From: Mucilaginibacter sp. PAMB04168
GTDB lineage: Bacteria; Bacteroidota; Bacteroidia; Sphingobacteriales; Sphingobacteriaceae
DNA: 64,000 nucleotides
Direction of reading: 5' to 3'
NCBI RefSeq assembly: GCF_039634365.2
Contig: NZ_CP155079.2
Location: 3,968,001 to 4,032,000 of the forward strand
The position numbers were made by a program, and so were the translations under genes. The notes below the pieces were generated by a model. The model had not been told where the DNA came from and did no database searches. It saw nothing but the letters and a program-made list of their open reading frames with translations. The stretch's first letter is position 1; every line of letters starts with the position of its first letter. Positions 52,757 to 62,463 of the stretch are shown here, piece by piece.

Positions 52757-54712
52757 ATGGGCAGAAAAACTTTTACTAGTCTGTTTGTACTTTTTGTAAT
52801 TATATTTTGGCACACCGCAAATGCTCAAAACACTGTTGAGATAAACAACAAAATCGAGCAGCATATTTTTATACATGGTGAAGTAAATGTGCTTAAAGAG
52901 GGTAAAAAGCCGCTAACATTCGGCGATGCGCAACGTGCCGACCGGAACCATCAATTCAAAATTAACTACAATTATTACCCCGAAAATGAACCCAACGCAA
53001 CTTACTGGTATAAGGTAAAAATACACGTTACAGAACCCATAGGCGATAAAGCAGCGGTGATAGAGTTTTTTGATCAGACCACTAATCAAATTACTGCGTT
53101 TTTACCCGATTCAAATGGCCGCTATTACGAAAGCCGCGCCGGTGCCGATTACAATTTCACCCAACGGCTTTACCAGCATAAAAACTTCGAGTTTCAATTG
53201 CGTGCCTTACCTAAAGGCGACCATACCCTGTATTTCAAGGTGCGGTCTAAAGATGGCGTGAATCTGATTATCGTGTACCGTACGGTAAGCTTTTTTGTAC
53301 ATTATGCTTTAACGGAGTATTTAACGTATGGCCTGTTCTACGGCATTATCTTAATTTTCAGCTTTCATAACCTGCTTATGTTTATGGCGGTTAAAAAGCG
53401 CCAGTACCTGTACTATGTATTATATATACTGAGTGTTGGTGTGTTTGAGATGAGCACAGATGGTATCGCCTTTCAATATATATGGCCCAACGCCCCTAAC
53501 TGGAACCAGTACGCCTATGGCGTAGCCTTGTACAGTTTAAGCTTTTTTGCCTTGGTTTTTACTAAAGAACTTTTGCATGTACGAAAAAAAGCGCCCAAGC
53601 TGCACCGCCTTATTAATTACGTTATTGCCTTAAGAACAGCCTATTTCCTTTACTGCCTGCTGTTTGATCATAGCCTTTTTTATTACAAGTTTGTTGAATT
53701 TATTCCGCTGGCTATTGCTTTTGCTACCGGCGTGCGTATCTGGCTCAATGGCTTTAAGCCGGCTCGGTTTTTTGTATTAGGCTACACTTTCCTTGCCCTT
53801 GGCTTTATTGTTAAAGCAATTACGGTGCTGGGTTATGCGCGTATTATACCGGGCGTGGTATCTAATTATAGTCTTGGTTTCAGCTTTGTACTCGAAATGC
53901 TGTTCCTGTCTTTCTCCATTGGCGATCAGGTACGGTTGCTGCGCCGGCAGAAAGAAAAAGCGCAGGACGAAACCATCAGGCAAATGGATATCAATTACAA
54001 ATTGAAAGACTCCATCAATAAAGAACTCGAAATTAAGGTAAATGAGCGCACGCGGGAGGTACTTGAAAAATCAGAAGAGATCATCAAGCAGTCGCAAATA
54101 ATAGAAGATCAGAACAAAGAACTGGTTACTATAAACCATCAGCTCGAAGAGCAGGCATCTGAGATTACCCGGATGAATGTGTTACTGGAAAAAGACAATA
54201 TTGAACTTAAAACCAACATTGAGAAAGTGACCGATGCCCGGGTACTCTCAACTGAGCTATCATTTGAGGAGTTCAGCTCCAAGTACCCAGATCAGGAAAC
54301 CTGCAATAAATTCTTAGCGGATATTAAGTGGGCTAACGGCTTTGCCTGCAAAAAATGCAGTCATGACGCATATAAACATGGCAGGGCGCCGTATAGCCGC
54401 CGTTGCACCAAATGCAATTATGAAGAGTCGGTACTGTTTAACACTATATTTCAGAACAACCGCATTCCTATTAACAAGGCCTTTTATATTGTGTATTTAA
54501 TTTATACCACCAAAGGCACTATTTCATCTTATCAATTGTCCGAAAAATTGCAGATAAGGCAAAGTACCTGCTGGCAGTATGCCCTGCGCATTAAAAAAGT
54601 AATGGAGGAGCATAAACACCGGAGCAAGAAAAACACACGCCAGGGATGGAGCAAACTTATTTTAGAGCAACCGGTTACCGCTGTAAAAAGCCCGGCTATG
54701 GTTACAAAATAA
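52757..54712 (+). CDS. 7TMR-DISM receptor fused to IS1595-type transposase zinc ribbon/HTH
   Basis: 651 residues from the ATG at 52757; an upstream TTG frame extension would put 16 residues before the signal peptide, so I rejected it. Order: signal peptide (1-24, TANAQ); extracellular beta domain of the 7TMR-DISMED2 type (about 30-178); seven membrane spans (about 185-390); coiled coil (about 395-500); then a zinc ribbon Cys531-x2-Cys534-x15-Cys550-x2-Cys553, preceded by SFEEFSSKYPDQETCNKFLADIKW and followed by an HTH (about 586-615, TISSYQLSEKLQIRQSTCWQYALRIKKVM). This C-terminal part reads like the N-terminus of IS1595-family transposases; the DDE nuclease is absent. Divergent from susC. 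I infer a membrane-tethered transcription regulator of the locus. No kinase or receiver domain is present. Confidence 0.85.
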   Translation: MGRKTFTSLFVLFVIIFWHTANAQNTVEINNKIEQHIFIHGEVNVLKEGKKPLTFGDAQRADRNHQFKINYNYYPENEPNATYWYKVKIHVTEPIGDKAAVIEFFDQTTNQITAFLPDSNGRYYESRAGADYNFTQRLYQHKNFEFQLRALPKGDHTLYFKVRSKDGVNLIIVYRTVSFFVHYALTEYLTYGLFYGIILIFSFHNLLMFMAVKKRQYLYYVLYILSVGVFEMSTDGIAFQYIWPNAPNWNQYAYGVALYSLSFFALVFTKELLHVRKKAPKLHRLINYVIALRTAYFLYCLLFDHSLFYYKFVEFIPLAIAFATGVRIWLNGFKPARFFVLGYTFLALGFIVKAITVLGYARIIPGVVSNYSLGFSFVLEMLFLSFSIGDQVRLLRRQKEKAQDETIRQMDINYKLKDSINKELEIKVNERTREVLEKSEEIIKQSQIIEDQNKELVTINHQLEEQASEITRMNVLLEKDNIELKTNIEKVTDARVLSTELSFEEFSSKYPDQETCNKFLADIKWANGFACKKCSHDAYKHGRAPYSRRCTKCNYEESVLFNTIFQNNRIPINKAFYIVYLIYTTKGTISSYQLSEKLQIRQSTCWQYALRIKKVMEEHKHRSKKNTRQGWSKLILEQPVTAVKSPAMVTK

Positions 54713-54767
54713 CCTTTGTTAACACTTGCATAAATAACTGATAGTAAGAAGTCGACCTTTCTAACCA

Positions 54768-56087
54768 CTAATACTCATAGGCCCCTATATCTGGTGCGGT
54801 AGCCTGATCTCTTATGCGGCCGTCAAAATCTGTTTTACTAAATATTATGGTATGGCCCTTATCAATAGCTATACTATTGCTTAGTAATTTAAAACTGGCC
54901 TTAAGTGAATTAGCCGGGTTTACAAACCCCGGATTTACACCGTTTATACAGGCAGGGCCTGTAATGCCCAGTTTTTCATATTTAGGATAGGTAATATTGT
55001 AATGTATATTATTTTGATAAGTCAAATTAGTATTAACATAATTTGAGTTGATCATAACGGTCGAATCTGACACCAGAATGTTGTTGATAATTTTATTATC
55101 GTTGCTTAATCCGGAAAGAATTTGACCGGCATTTAGCCCTTTGGTACGCGAGTTACAATAAGCCGTATTGTTGATAATATCAATATGATCGCTTTGAAAG
55201 GTATGTATGCCAGTACCGCCATTAAACCAGCTAATATTATTCTCAATAAGGGTACGCCCTTGGTAGTTACCTAATCTCGAGCCGTTTTGCTTGTTCCTGA
55301 AATCATCGATGATAATGCCGTTTCCATCGCTAATCTGACAGTTTTTCATCCACGGCACCAATGATTTATTGTTATAGCATTTATTACGCCTGATAATGTT
55401 ATGATAGCCCCCTGCCCTGTCCGAATTCCAAAACTGGTAAAATGCAATGCCGCTGGTACCAAATACCGTATACCAGCTGGTGTTGTAAACAGTGTTACCT
55501 TCTACTATAATATAGTCGGCTTGTATAGCACCAATACCGCCACCCCCACAATCATGTACTGTGTTATTGGAGATAATAATATGGTGCGAACGCTTATTTT
55601 TTTCGGGCTGAACTATAATGCCGTTACCATTGTAAAGCGGATCGAGCGTTCCTTTTTTATTTACGCAACCCTGTGGTTGCGCTAGTGCTTTTGCCAATTT
55701 TACGTTGGCATTGTCTCCCACCACTTCAAATCCATTTATACGAACATAGCTAGCACCCTTTTTTACAGATATACCCGCCCAACCATCAAACTTAATTACA
55801 GGGTGGTGTCCCGGAAAATTAGTGAACACAACATACTTATTCCTTTTGCCGCCTTTTGTTATAGAGAGCACATCACAAACGTCACAATCATTGCTATACA
55901 CACCGTTCATTACAAAAACAGTATCGCCAGCTTTGGTTAGCGTGGCGGCATTTTGCAAGTGCTTTTTTGCTTTTGCCGGACTCTGCCCGTTAAAGCTGTC
56001 GTTACCAGTACGGCTGCTTACATAATAATTTTTTCCGGCAACAGGCAGCCACAGGATCAGGAAACAAAAAGCGTATAAAAATTTCAT
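54768..56087 (-). CDS. Secreted right-handed beta-helix protein (pectate-lyase-like fold)
   Basis: 439 residues with a signal peptide (about 1-18, LPVAG). The NYYVSSRTGNDSFNGQSPAKAKKHLQNAATLTKAGDTVFV.. start is typical of secreted parallel beta-helix proteins, followed by NGF.V, GNTVYN, NNISWFNGGTG and NIINN turns through the helix and a FDGRIRDQATAPDIGAYEY end. Many such proteins are polysaccharide lyases (PL1/PL9-like) or choice-of-anchor beta-helix proteins, but I see no secure catalytic Arg/Lys set. It lies between the utilisation locus regulator and the exopolysaccharide operon; either could use it. Confidence 0.8.
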   Translation of the reverse strand: MKFLYAFCFLILWLPVAGKNYYVSSRTGNDSFNGQSPAKAKKHLQNAATLTKAGDTVFVMNGVYSNDCDVCDVLSITKGGKRNKYVVFTNFPGHHPVIKFDGWAGISVKKGASYVRINGFEVVGDNANVKLAKALAQPQGCVNKKGTLDPLYNGNGIIVQPEKNKRSHHIIISNNTVHDCGGGGIGAIQADYIIVEGNTVYNTSWYTVFGTSGIAFYQFWNSDRAGGYHNIIRRNKCYNNKSLVPWMKNCQISDGNGIIIDDFRNKQNGSRLGNYQGRTLIENNISWFNGGTGIHTFQSDHIDIINNTAYCNSRTKGLNAGQILSGLSNDNKIINNILVSDSTVMINSNYVNTNLTYQNNIHYNITYPKYEKLGITGPACINGVNPGFVNPANSLKASFKLLSNSIAIDKGHTIIFSKTDFDGRIRDQATAPDIGAYEY

Positions 56088-56454
56088 GTAAGGAGTATTA
56101 CTTAATAGACAAATTTCAGAACAGCGCGAAATTAAATGAAAGACCTGGCCAATTTTTTATTGCAACTCGATTCGCAAAGTCGGATTTTATATTTAGGTTT
56201 GCTGCCGCAAATTGCCGCTTTAATTAACCATAATATATTATATATGTATTATGAGTTAATAATATCATCCCACAATAAATTATAACCGCCCTTTAAAAAA
56301 CTATAGCTGATACCAAAAGCCTTGGGTTTACCATTAACATCTGCTTTGGCATAAATGTTGAATGCTTGTGCTTAAATTGTTGCATTTAAACTATTAGTAA
56401 ATAAAACTTGCATTGAATTTTAAACAATTTGAAGTATAAGTTATACACTAATTC
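56088..56454. other. Intergenic region before the exopolysaccharide operon
   Basis: 367 bp, strongly AT-rich, with a small inverted repeat CATAATA/TATTATG (56229-56253). No gene or clear promoter is recognisable, though the operon promoter must lie here. Confidence 0.5.
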
Positions 56455-57837
56455 ATGGAAACAAGGAGTTTTTACATTCTGAGATATGCACTCGCTTTTA
56501 GCGACATGCTGCTGGTCAATTTATGTTTTTATGCTGCTTCCAATTTATCAAATACTTATGATTCAACTTTTACACTTGACTACCGCTATGATTTAATCAT
56601 AAGCAACTTATTATGGATACTATGTACATCTATATATGGTTTATACTTCGATAAAACCATTCATAAATTAGAAAGCGTGTACAAAACCACCTCGCAAAGT
56701 ATTATACTGCACCTCGTACTGTTTCTAACGTTTCTTTTCTTTTGTGAGCAAACTCATTTTCCGCGGCGATTCTTAATTTATTTTTATGCGGTAATGGTGA
56801 TGGGATTTTTGCTCAGCCGTTTTATCGGAACACTGATAATGAGTCTTTACAGCAAGAATTTACACATGGGTAAAGCGGTGGCTGTGTTGGGTATGAATGA
56901 GTGTGGCCTAAAATTGGCGTCCTATTTGATCAAACAAAACAGTTTAAATTTTGTAGGTATCCTGGATAAGGACAGGGCAAACGCTCACAGCAATGAGGAT
57001 GTTGACCTGTCGGATGCTGTACAATATATACGTAACGCGGCATTAAATGGAGTGGAGGAAGTTTATATATCTGTTAAGCCAGATAAGATAGACAACCTAA
57101 GCTACCTGCTTAAAGTAGGCGAACAAAATTGCATACGCCTGAAATTTGTACCTGATTTGAGCGGATTAGAATCAAAATTTAAATTTAACCGCATGGGAGA
57201 CTTCGCAGTGTTATGTGCACGCCGTGAGCCTTTGGAAGATATAACAAACAGGTTTAAAAAACGTGTATTTGACATTGCTGTTAGCCTTGGGGTGATCGTT
57301 TTCATTTTCAGTTGGCTATACCCGCTTCTGGCCGTACTTATTAAATTACAAAGCCGCGGCCCGGTGTTTTTTGCCCAGTTACGCACAGGCCGTAACAACA
57401 GGCCATTTTGGTGCTACAAGTTTAGAAGCATGCGCATGAATAGGGACAGTGATAAACGGCAGGCCAGTGTAAACGATGACCGCATAACGCCAATTGGCCG
57501 GTTTATCCGAAAGACGAGTCTTGACGAGTTTCCGCAGTTTTTTAATGTTTTGCTGGGTTATATGAGTATTGTTGGCCCACGGCCGCACATGCTTTCGCAT
57601 ACCGAGCAGTACAGTAAAATAATTGATAAGTACATGGTGCGCCAATTTCTAAAACCAGGTATTACCGGATGGGCACAAATAAACGGCTATCGCGGTGAAA
57701 CCCGTGAGAGTTACCTGATGGAAAAACGAGTGGAGCACGACATCTGGTATATGGAACACTGGTCGGTTATGCTCGATCTTAAAATTGTGTTCCTGACGAT
57801 AATTAATATGATAAGGGGCGAAAAGAACGCTTATTAA
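56455..57837 (+). CDS. Undecaprenyl-phosphate sugar phosphotransferase (WcaJ-like)
   Basis: 460 residues. Four N-terminal membrane spans, a CoA-binding-like cytosolic domain (about 130-250), a fifth span (about 275-300) and the C-terminal bacterial sugar transferase domain: KRVFDIAVS, SRGPVFFAQLRTGRN, CYKFRSMRMN, TSLDEFPQFFNVL, VGPRPHML and KPGITGWAQINGYRGET. This is the polyisoprenyl-phosphate hexose-1-phosphate transferase fold (PHPT), probably adding glucose- or galactose-1-phosphate to undecaprenyl phosphate as the first step of repeat-unit assembly. First gene of the operon. Confidence 0.94.
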   Translation: METRSFYILRYALAFSDMLLVNLCFYAASNLSNTYDSTFTLDYRYDLIISNLLWILCTSIYGLYFDKTIHKLESVYKTTSQSIILHLVLFLTFLFFCEQTHFPRRFLIYFYAVMVMGFLLSRFIGTLIMSLYSKNLHMGKAVAVLGMNECGLKLASYLIKQNSLNFVGILDKDRANAHSNEDVDLSDAVQYIRNAALNGVEEVYISVKPDKIDNLSYLLKVGEQNCIRLKFVPDLSGLESKFKFNRMGDFAVLCARREPLEDITNRFKKRVFDIAVSLGVIVFIFSWLYPLLAVLIKLQSRGPVFFAQLRTGRNNRPFWCYKFRSMRMNRDSDKRQASVNDDRITPIGRFIRKTSLDEFPQFFNVLLGYMSIVGPRPHMLSHTEQYSKIIDKYMVRQFLKPGITGWAQINGYRGETRESYLMEKRVEHDIWYMEHWSVMLDLKIVFLTIINMIRGEKNAY

Positions 57838-57876
57838 AGTTAAATTTTAAATCTACTATATAATACAAGTACCATT

Positions 57877-58668
57877 ATGAAAACAAACGTTACCATTAAA
57901 TCTTCTAACTTCTTTCAGCTGCTTGTTGCAGTAGCTGTACTGTTCCTAAGCTCATGTGCATCATACCAAAAAGTACCATACTTTCAGGACTTGAGCCGTA
58001 GCCAAATTACCAGTACCGAAATCAACAATTTATCTTTCCCAACCATTCAGGCTAAAGACCAAATCTCAATCAGCGTAACGAGTTTAAATCAGGACGCTGC
58101 CAATGTATTCTCTAACAACGTACAAAATGCAGGCACTACAACCGAAAGCCCTGTTTATGGCTATGTGGTTGATCAGAACGGCGAAGTTAAGCTGCCATTA
58201 GTAGGTGTAACTAAAGTGTCCGGAATGACTACTCAGCAAGTAGCTACCATGCTAGAGCAGCGCCTGGCTACTTACTTAACAACACCAACAGTATCTGTTA
58301 GGTTGGTAAATTTTAAAGTTGCCGTATTAGGCGATGTATTACGCCCGAATGTATATACCAGCCCAAGCGAAAGGTTAACCATTACTGAGGCATTAAGCTT
58401 AGCAGGCGATTTAAATATTACCGGTCACCGCGATGACGTAGTGCTGGTAAGAGAAGTTGATGGTAAAAGAGTTTACGTTCCTATCGACCTGACTTCTAAA
58501 AAATTGTTCGAGTCGCCATATTTCTACCTGAAGCCAAATGATTTGATTTATGTGCAACCGGGTAAACTTAAATTAGCCAACGCCGATAACGGTTACCAAA
58601 AAGCATCACTTATCATTTCGGCATTATCATTAATTGCCATTGCTATATCCCTATTTCATAACAACTAA
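57877..58668 (+). CDS. Polysaccharide export outer membrane lipoprotein (Wza-like)
   Basis: 263 residues. Lipoprotein signal with lipobox LSSC (Cys27), a Poly_export (Wza-type) domain (about 55-140, DQISISVTSLNQDA), and SLBB domain (about 145-235, VAVLGDVLRPNVYT and LTITEALSLAGDL), then a C-terminal membrane helix (about 242-260). Forms the outer membrane exit channel for the exopolysaccharide with the kinase encoded next. The C-terminal hydrophobic helix is typical of the Bacteroidota subtype rather than E. coli Wza. Operonic, 39 bp after WcaJ-like. Confidence 0.93.
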   Translation: MKTNVTIKSSNFFQLLVAVAVLFLSSCASYQKVPYFQDLSRSQITSTEINNLSFPTIQAKDQISISVTSLNQDAANVFSNNVQNAGTTTESPVYGYVVDQNGEVKLPLVGVTKVSGMTTQQVATMLEQRLATYLTTPTVSVRLVNFKVAVLGDVLRPNVYTSPSERLTITEALSLAGDLNITGHRDDVVLVREVDGKRVYVPIDLTSKKLFESPYFYLKPNDLIYVQPGKLKLANADNGYQKASLIISALSLIAIAISLFHNN

Positions 58669-58702
58669 GCCTTAACCGGTTACTATACAATTAAGTGTTA
58701 AA

Positions 58703-61096
58703 ATGGACAATAAAAGTCATTTTACAGATCTCAGGTCTGTTTTAAAAAGATACCTCTACCACTGGCCCCTATTTTTACTGGGGCTTATATTAGCCGCTGC
58801 CGGAGCCTATACTTATCTGCAAACTGCAAACCGGGTTTACGAAGTTAGCGCAACCATTTTGGTTAAAGACGAAAAAAAGTCGCCCGAAGAGAAATCTATG
58901 GTACCAGAACTGGATCAATCGGCCTCTCCTAAAAATGCAGAGGCCGAAATTGAAATATTGCGTTCAAAAAACCTCATTAATCAGGTAGTGAACAGATTTC
59001 AGTTATGGACCACTTACAAGACCAAAAGAGGCTTAAAAACACTTGATTTGTATGAGTCAACCCCGGTAAAATTTGAGATGGTGCAGAAAGCAGGTATGCT
59101 TACTGCCCACTCTCTTGAAGTGCTTATAAAAGATAAAAATAGCTTTGAGATTGAAAACCTAAGCGGCCAAAAGCAAACAGTTGCTTTTAACACGCCTTAC
59201 AAAAGCGAGTTTGGAAGCTGGAAACTTAAACCGACAGATTTTATTGACCAATATATTGGCTCAACCATCACTATTGAGGTTGATGATGAACAAGCGGTTA
59301 CTAACAACTACGTTAAATCGCTTGATGCACATTTACTCGATAAAACGGCACCAACTATTGGCTTATTTGTGAGTGACGAAGTACCTCAACGCGGACGCGA
59401 CTTTTTGAACGGCTTAATTACTGCATACAACGATGCGGCAATGGCGGAGCAAAAGCGTAAAACCAAATCTACTATCGACTTTATCGACAATCGTTTATCT
59501 TCACTTTCGGGAGAACTAAGCCATGCCGAAAAAAGCGTTCAGGGATACCGCAGCAGCCAGGGATTAACCGACATCAGCACCCAGGCTAAAACCTATCTCG
59601 AAAACACCCAGTCTAACGATTCGAAACTGAATGATGTAAACGTGCAACTTAATATTATAAACGGTATTGAGCAGTATGTAAATTCATCATCAGACAATCC
59701 ACCATCAACCATGGGTATCTCCGACCCTACCCTGGTAAATTTGGTAAGCAAGCTTTCAGAGCTTCAACTAAAACGCAGTGCGTTGCTGGCCACCACGCCC
59801 GAGAGCAACCCTATGTTTAACCCAATCAACAAACAAATTACGCTAACCAAGCAATCAATTAAAGATGCTATTAGCGGTGTAAAATCATCGTTGCTAAATT
59901 CTAAACGTGAGTTACAATCAGTAAACAACAGAACACAATCTTCTATCCGCGACCTGCCTGTTCAGGAACGTCAGTTTGTGGATATGAAAAGGCAGCAGTC
60001 TATTAAAGAGAACTTGTATGTTTATCTATTACAAAAACGGGAAGAGCTGGCTTTAAGCTATGCCTCTACCTTTACCGATGCCCGCATAGTAGATAATGCT
60101 ACCGTTGGTGATGTGAAATGGCCACGGCCGGCGCTTATATCTGCCATTGCATTACTGTGCGGCATAGGGTTGCCATTCCTGCTCATCTTCTTCCGCGATT
60201 CTTTTAATGATAAGGTTACCAGTCGCCGTGATATTGAGCGTGCTGTAGACGTACCTATTGCGGGTGAAGTTTCATATGATACCAGTGACAACAAAGTGAT
60301 TGTTGTAAACAACAAGCACAGTTTGCTGGGCGAGCAATTCAGAACCTTACGCACCAATTTGTACTATTTACATCAAAACCGTAAGCTTAGTCCATCTGCC
60401 ATTAAGCTAAACCTGCACAACGGCAGCTTGGAGAGCAGTTCATTACATGATGGCAATGATAACCATGCCCGTGTAACTCTCTTTACATCGAGCATTGCTA
60501 AAGAAGGCAAAAGCTTTGTGAGCACTAACACAGCCGTAGCATTAGCCGCCTTACGCAGAAAAACAGTTATTTTAGAAATGGACCTGCGTAAGCCTAAAAT
60601 TCTAATGAATTTTGACCTGTCGCCGGATCATATAGGCATAACCGACTACTTAACCCACAAAGCCAATCTTGATAGTATTATACGGCCATCGGGCATCCCT
60701 TACCTGGATATTATAGGAAGCGGTGAAATTTCGAGTGAGCCATCAGAATTATTGGAAAGCAACAAACTAGCCGAACTGATTGCCGAACTACGCGAACGTT
60801 ATGACGACGTAATCATTGATTCTCCGCCCTTGCACCTGGTAACAGATGCTATGATTATATCTAAACTGACGGATATTAATCTTTATGTAATCAGACAAGG
60901 GTATACCGGTAAGGAAGAGCTCACCTTTATCAAAGAGGTTAACGATAGTGAAAAGATAGCTAATTTGAATTTGGTATTCAATGGCATTCGCACTAATAAG
61001 TACGGCTATGGTTACCGCTATGACAACAGCTACTATTCTGAGCCACAAAAAGCAACATTTACGGGTTCGTTTAAACGCTTTATGAGCCGGTTTTAA
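58703..61096 (+). CDS. Wzc-type tyrosine autokinase/chain-length regulator
   Basis: 797 residues. Two membrane spans (about 20-37 and 472-492) flank a periplasmic Wzz-like domain with long coiled coils (about 250-450). The cytosolic BY-kinase has Walker A ending KEGKS (Lys600-Ser604), Walker A' VILEMDLRKPK, Walker B DDVIIDSPP, and a C-terminal tyrosine cluster (Tyr767, 769, 771, 773, 777, 778) for autophosphorylation. Controls polymer export and length with the Wza-like protein. Starts 34 bp after it. Confidence 0.95.
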   Translation: MDNKSHFTDLRSVLKRYLYHWPLFLLGLILAAAGAYTYLQTANRVYEVSATILVKDEKKSPEEKSMVPELDQSASPKNAEAEIEILRSKNLINQVVNRFQLWTTYKTKRGLKTLDLYESTPVKFEMVQKAGMLTAHSLEVLIKDKNSFEIENLSGQKQTVAFNTPYKSEFGSWKLKPTDFIDQYIGSTITIEVDDEQAVTNNYVKSLDAHLLDKTAPTIGLFVSDEVPQRGRDFLNGLITAYNDAAMAEQKRKTKSTIDFIDNRLSSLSGELSHAEKSVQGYRSSQGLTDISTQAKTYLENTQSNDSKLNDVNVQLNIINGIEQYVNSSSDNPPSTMGISDPTLVNLVSKLSELQLKRSALLATTPESNPMFNPINKQITLTKQSIKDAISGVKSSLLNSKRELQSVNNRTQSSIRDLPVQERQFVDMKRQQSIKENLYVYLLQKREELALSYASTFTDARIVDNATVGDVKWPRPALISAIALLCGIGLPFLLIFFRDSFNDKVTSRRDIERAVDVPIAGEVSYDTSDNKVIVVNNKHSLLGEQFRTLRTNLYYLHQNRKLSPSAIKLNLHNGSLESSSLHDGNDNHARVTLFTSSIAKEGKSFVSTNTAVALAALRRKTVILEMDLRKPKILMNFDLSPDHIGITDYLTHKANLDSIIRPSGIPYLDIIGSGEISSEPSELLESNKLAELIAELRERYDDVIIDSPPLHLVTDAMIISKLTDINLYVIRQGYTGKEELTFIKEVNDSEKIANLNLVFNGIRTNKYGYGYRYDNSYYSEPQKATFTGSFKRFMSRF

Positions 61097-61143
61097 TTAC
61101 CGGCCATTTACTTATTTAACAATATACTGTTTGATATTTTTCA

Positions 61144-62463
61144 ATGTCGGATAAATTGATTTTCATTTTACCGGGCATAACCTTACTGCTGTTCTTTATT
61201 AACGTTTTTTATAAAGGGAATACAGTACAATCATGCCTGTTATTCATCCTAACTTTTTTGCCCCTCATGGATCTCAAAGTAACCATTGAGGCCTGGGGTG
61301 GCTTTAAAGTGTTTGATTTTATTTGCCTTTACTGTCTTGTGTTCCTGCTTAAGGAGTTTATAACCATCAACCTGAATGTAAATAACAACCTTTACTTTTT
61401 GCTATTCCTGCTACTCGGCATTGTTACGCTTATAGGTGGCCTGGCATCTGAGTTTCCGGATAAAACATACCTTAACGTAGTAAAAACATGCACCATATTC
61501 ATTTTTGGCCGGTTTTTGCTAACTGAGATTTATAAAGACCCAACGTTTCATTACCGGGCCATAAAAGCGTTAAAGGTTGCGTATTTCGTTTCGCTGGCTT
61601 TCCTGCTTTTGCAGGTAGTTGTAGGGCTTAAACTTACCTTCTATCCTTCACTGGCACCAAACACAGTCGACCCGGTATTTAAGACGATACGTTACCCCGG
61701 CGTATTTTACGATTCGCAGGCCAGCGGTCAGTTTCTGGCTATGGGCAGTTTTTTATTTTTATACTTTGAGAAAAACGCACCACGTAAAACAGCCGTACTT
61801 AACTACCTGGTATTTGCCATTGCCGTTGCAGGTGTAATACTGGCCGGCAGCCGGGCTGCATTAGGGGGCCTTGTTTTAGGTTTGGTTGTTGTAATCATGC
61901 TTGGGTCAGCCCAGTACCGGTTATACGGTAGCATTGTAATAGGCGCGGGTTTAATTGCTTACCTGGTATTCACGCCCTCATCAGGCATCTTTGAACGGGC
62001 TGGCAGTATTTCTGAAGACTACTCATTCCGTGCCTCTATTTGGAAAGAAGCTTTACAAATTGCTAAAAAGCACCCTTACCTGGGCATTGGCAGTAATAAC
62101 TATCAGAACTATATTATGCGGCACGTACAGGATCAGTACCTGGAGGTGGAAAACAACGAGCTGGTTTACTTTACACAGCCCGAGAACGGCTACCTGAAAA
62201 TTATGGTTGAACTGGGTTATACAGGCTTTGCCATATTTGTATTGTTTTTGGCCATACCTATCCTTAAAGGGTTCATTAACTTTTTTACAGGCGTGTACGA
62301 CCGGCGTGTTTTATTGTTGATTGCGGCGCTCATTAGCTGGATGGTTGCCTTTTACACTGTTTATACTATATCCGAATTTCGGCTACTCATCATGATAACA
62401 AGCATGCTTATCCTGATTATATCATTCCCACGAAACGATTACGATGCTAACAGCGCAGCCTGA
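61144..62463 (+). CDS. O-antigen ligase/Wzy-type polymerase family protein
   Basis: 439 residues, about eleven membrane spans, with the O-antigen ligase (Wzy_C) signature: long periplasmic loop and GSRAALGGLVLG, SFRASIWKEALQIAKKHPYLGIGSNNY (the .R...W..A......P..GiG.g.y motif) and ENGYLKIMVELGYTGF. Probably polymerises the repeat units of the exopolysaccharide. The end overlaps the flippase gene by 20 bp, suggesting translational coupling. Confidence 0.88.
   Translation: MSDKLIFILPGITLLLFFINVFYKGNTVQSCLLFILTFLPLMDLKVTIEAWGGFKVFDFICLYCLVFLLKEFITINLNVNNNLYFLLFLLLGIVTLIGGLASEFPDKTYLNVVKTCTIFIFGRFLLTEIYKDPTFHYRAIKALKVAYFVSLAFLLLQVVVGLKLTFYPSLAPNTVDPVFKTIRYPGVFYDSQASGQFLAMGSFLFLYFEKNAPRKTAVLNYLVFAIAVAGVILAGSRAALGGLVLGLVVVIMLGSAQYRLYGSIVIGAGLIAYLVFTPSSGIFERAGSISEDYSFRASIWKEALQIAKKHPYLGIGSNNYQNYIMRHVQDQYLEVENNELVYFTQPENGYLKIMVELGYTGFAIFVLFLAIPILKGFINFFTGVYDRRVLLLIAALISWMVAFYTVYTISEFRLLIMITSMLILIISFPRNDYDANSAA

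Noticed and set aside
52757..54712. IS1595-family insertion sequence
   Set aside because: Only the zinc-ribbon/HTH part of the transposase is present, fused in frame to a receptor; no DDE domain and no flanking target duplication or terminal repeats seen.
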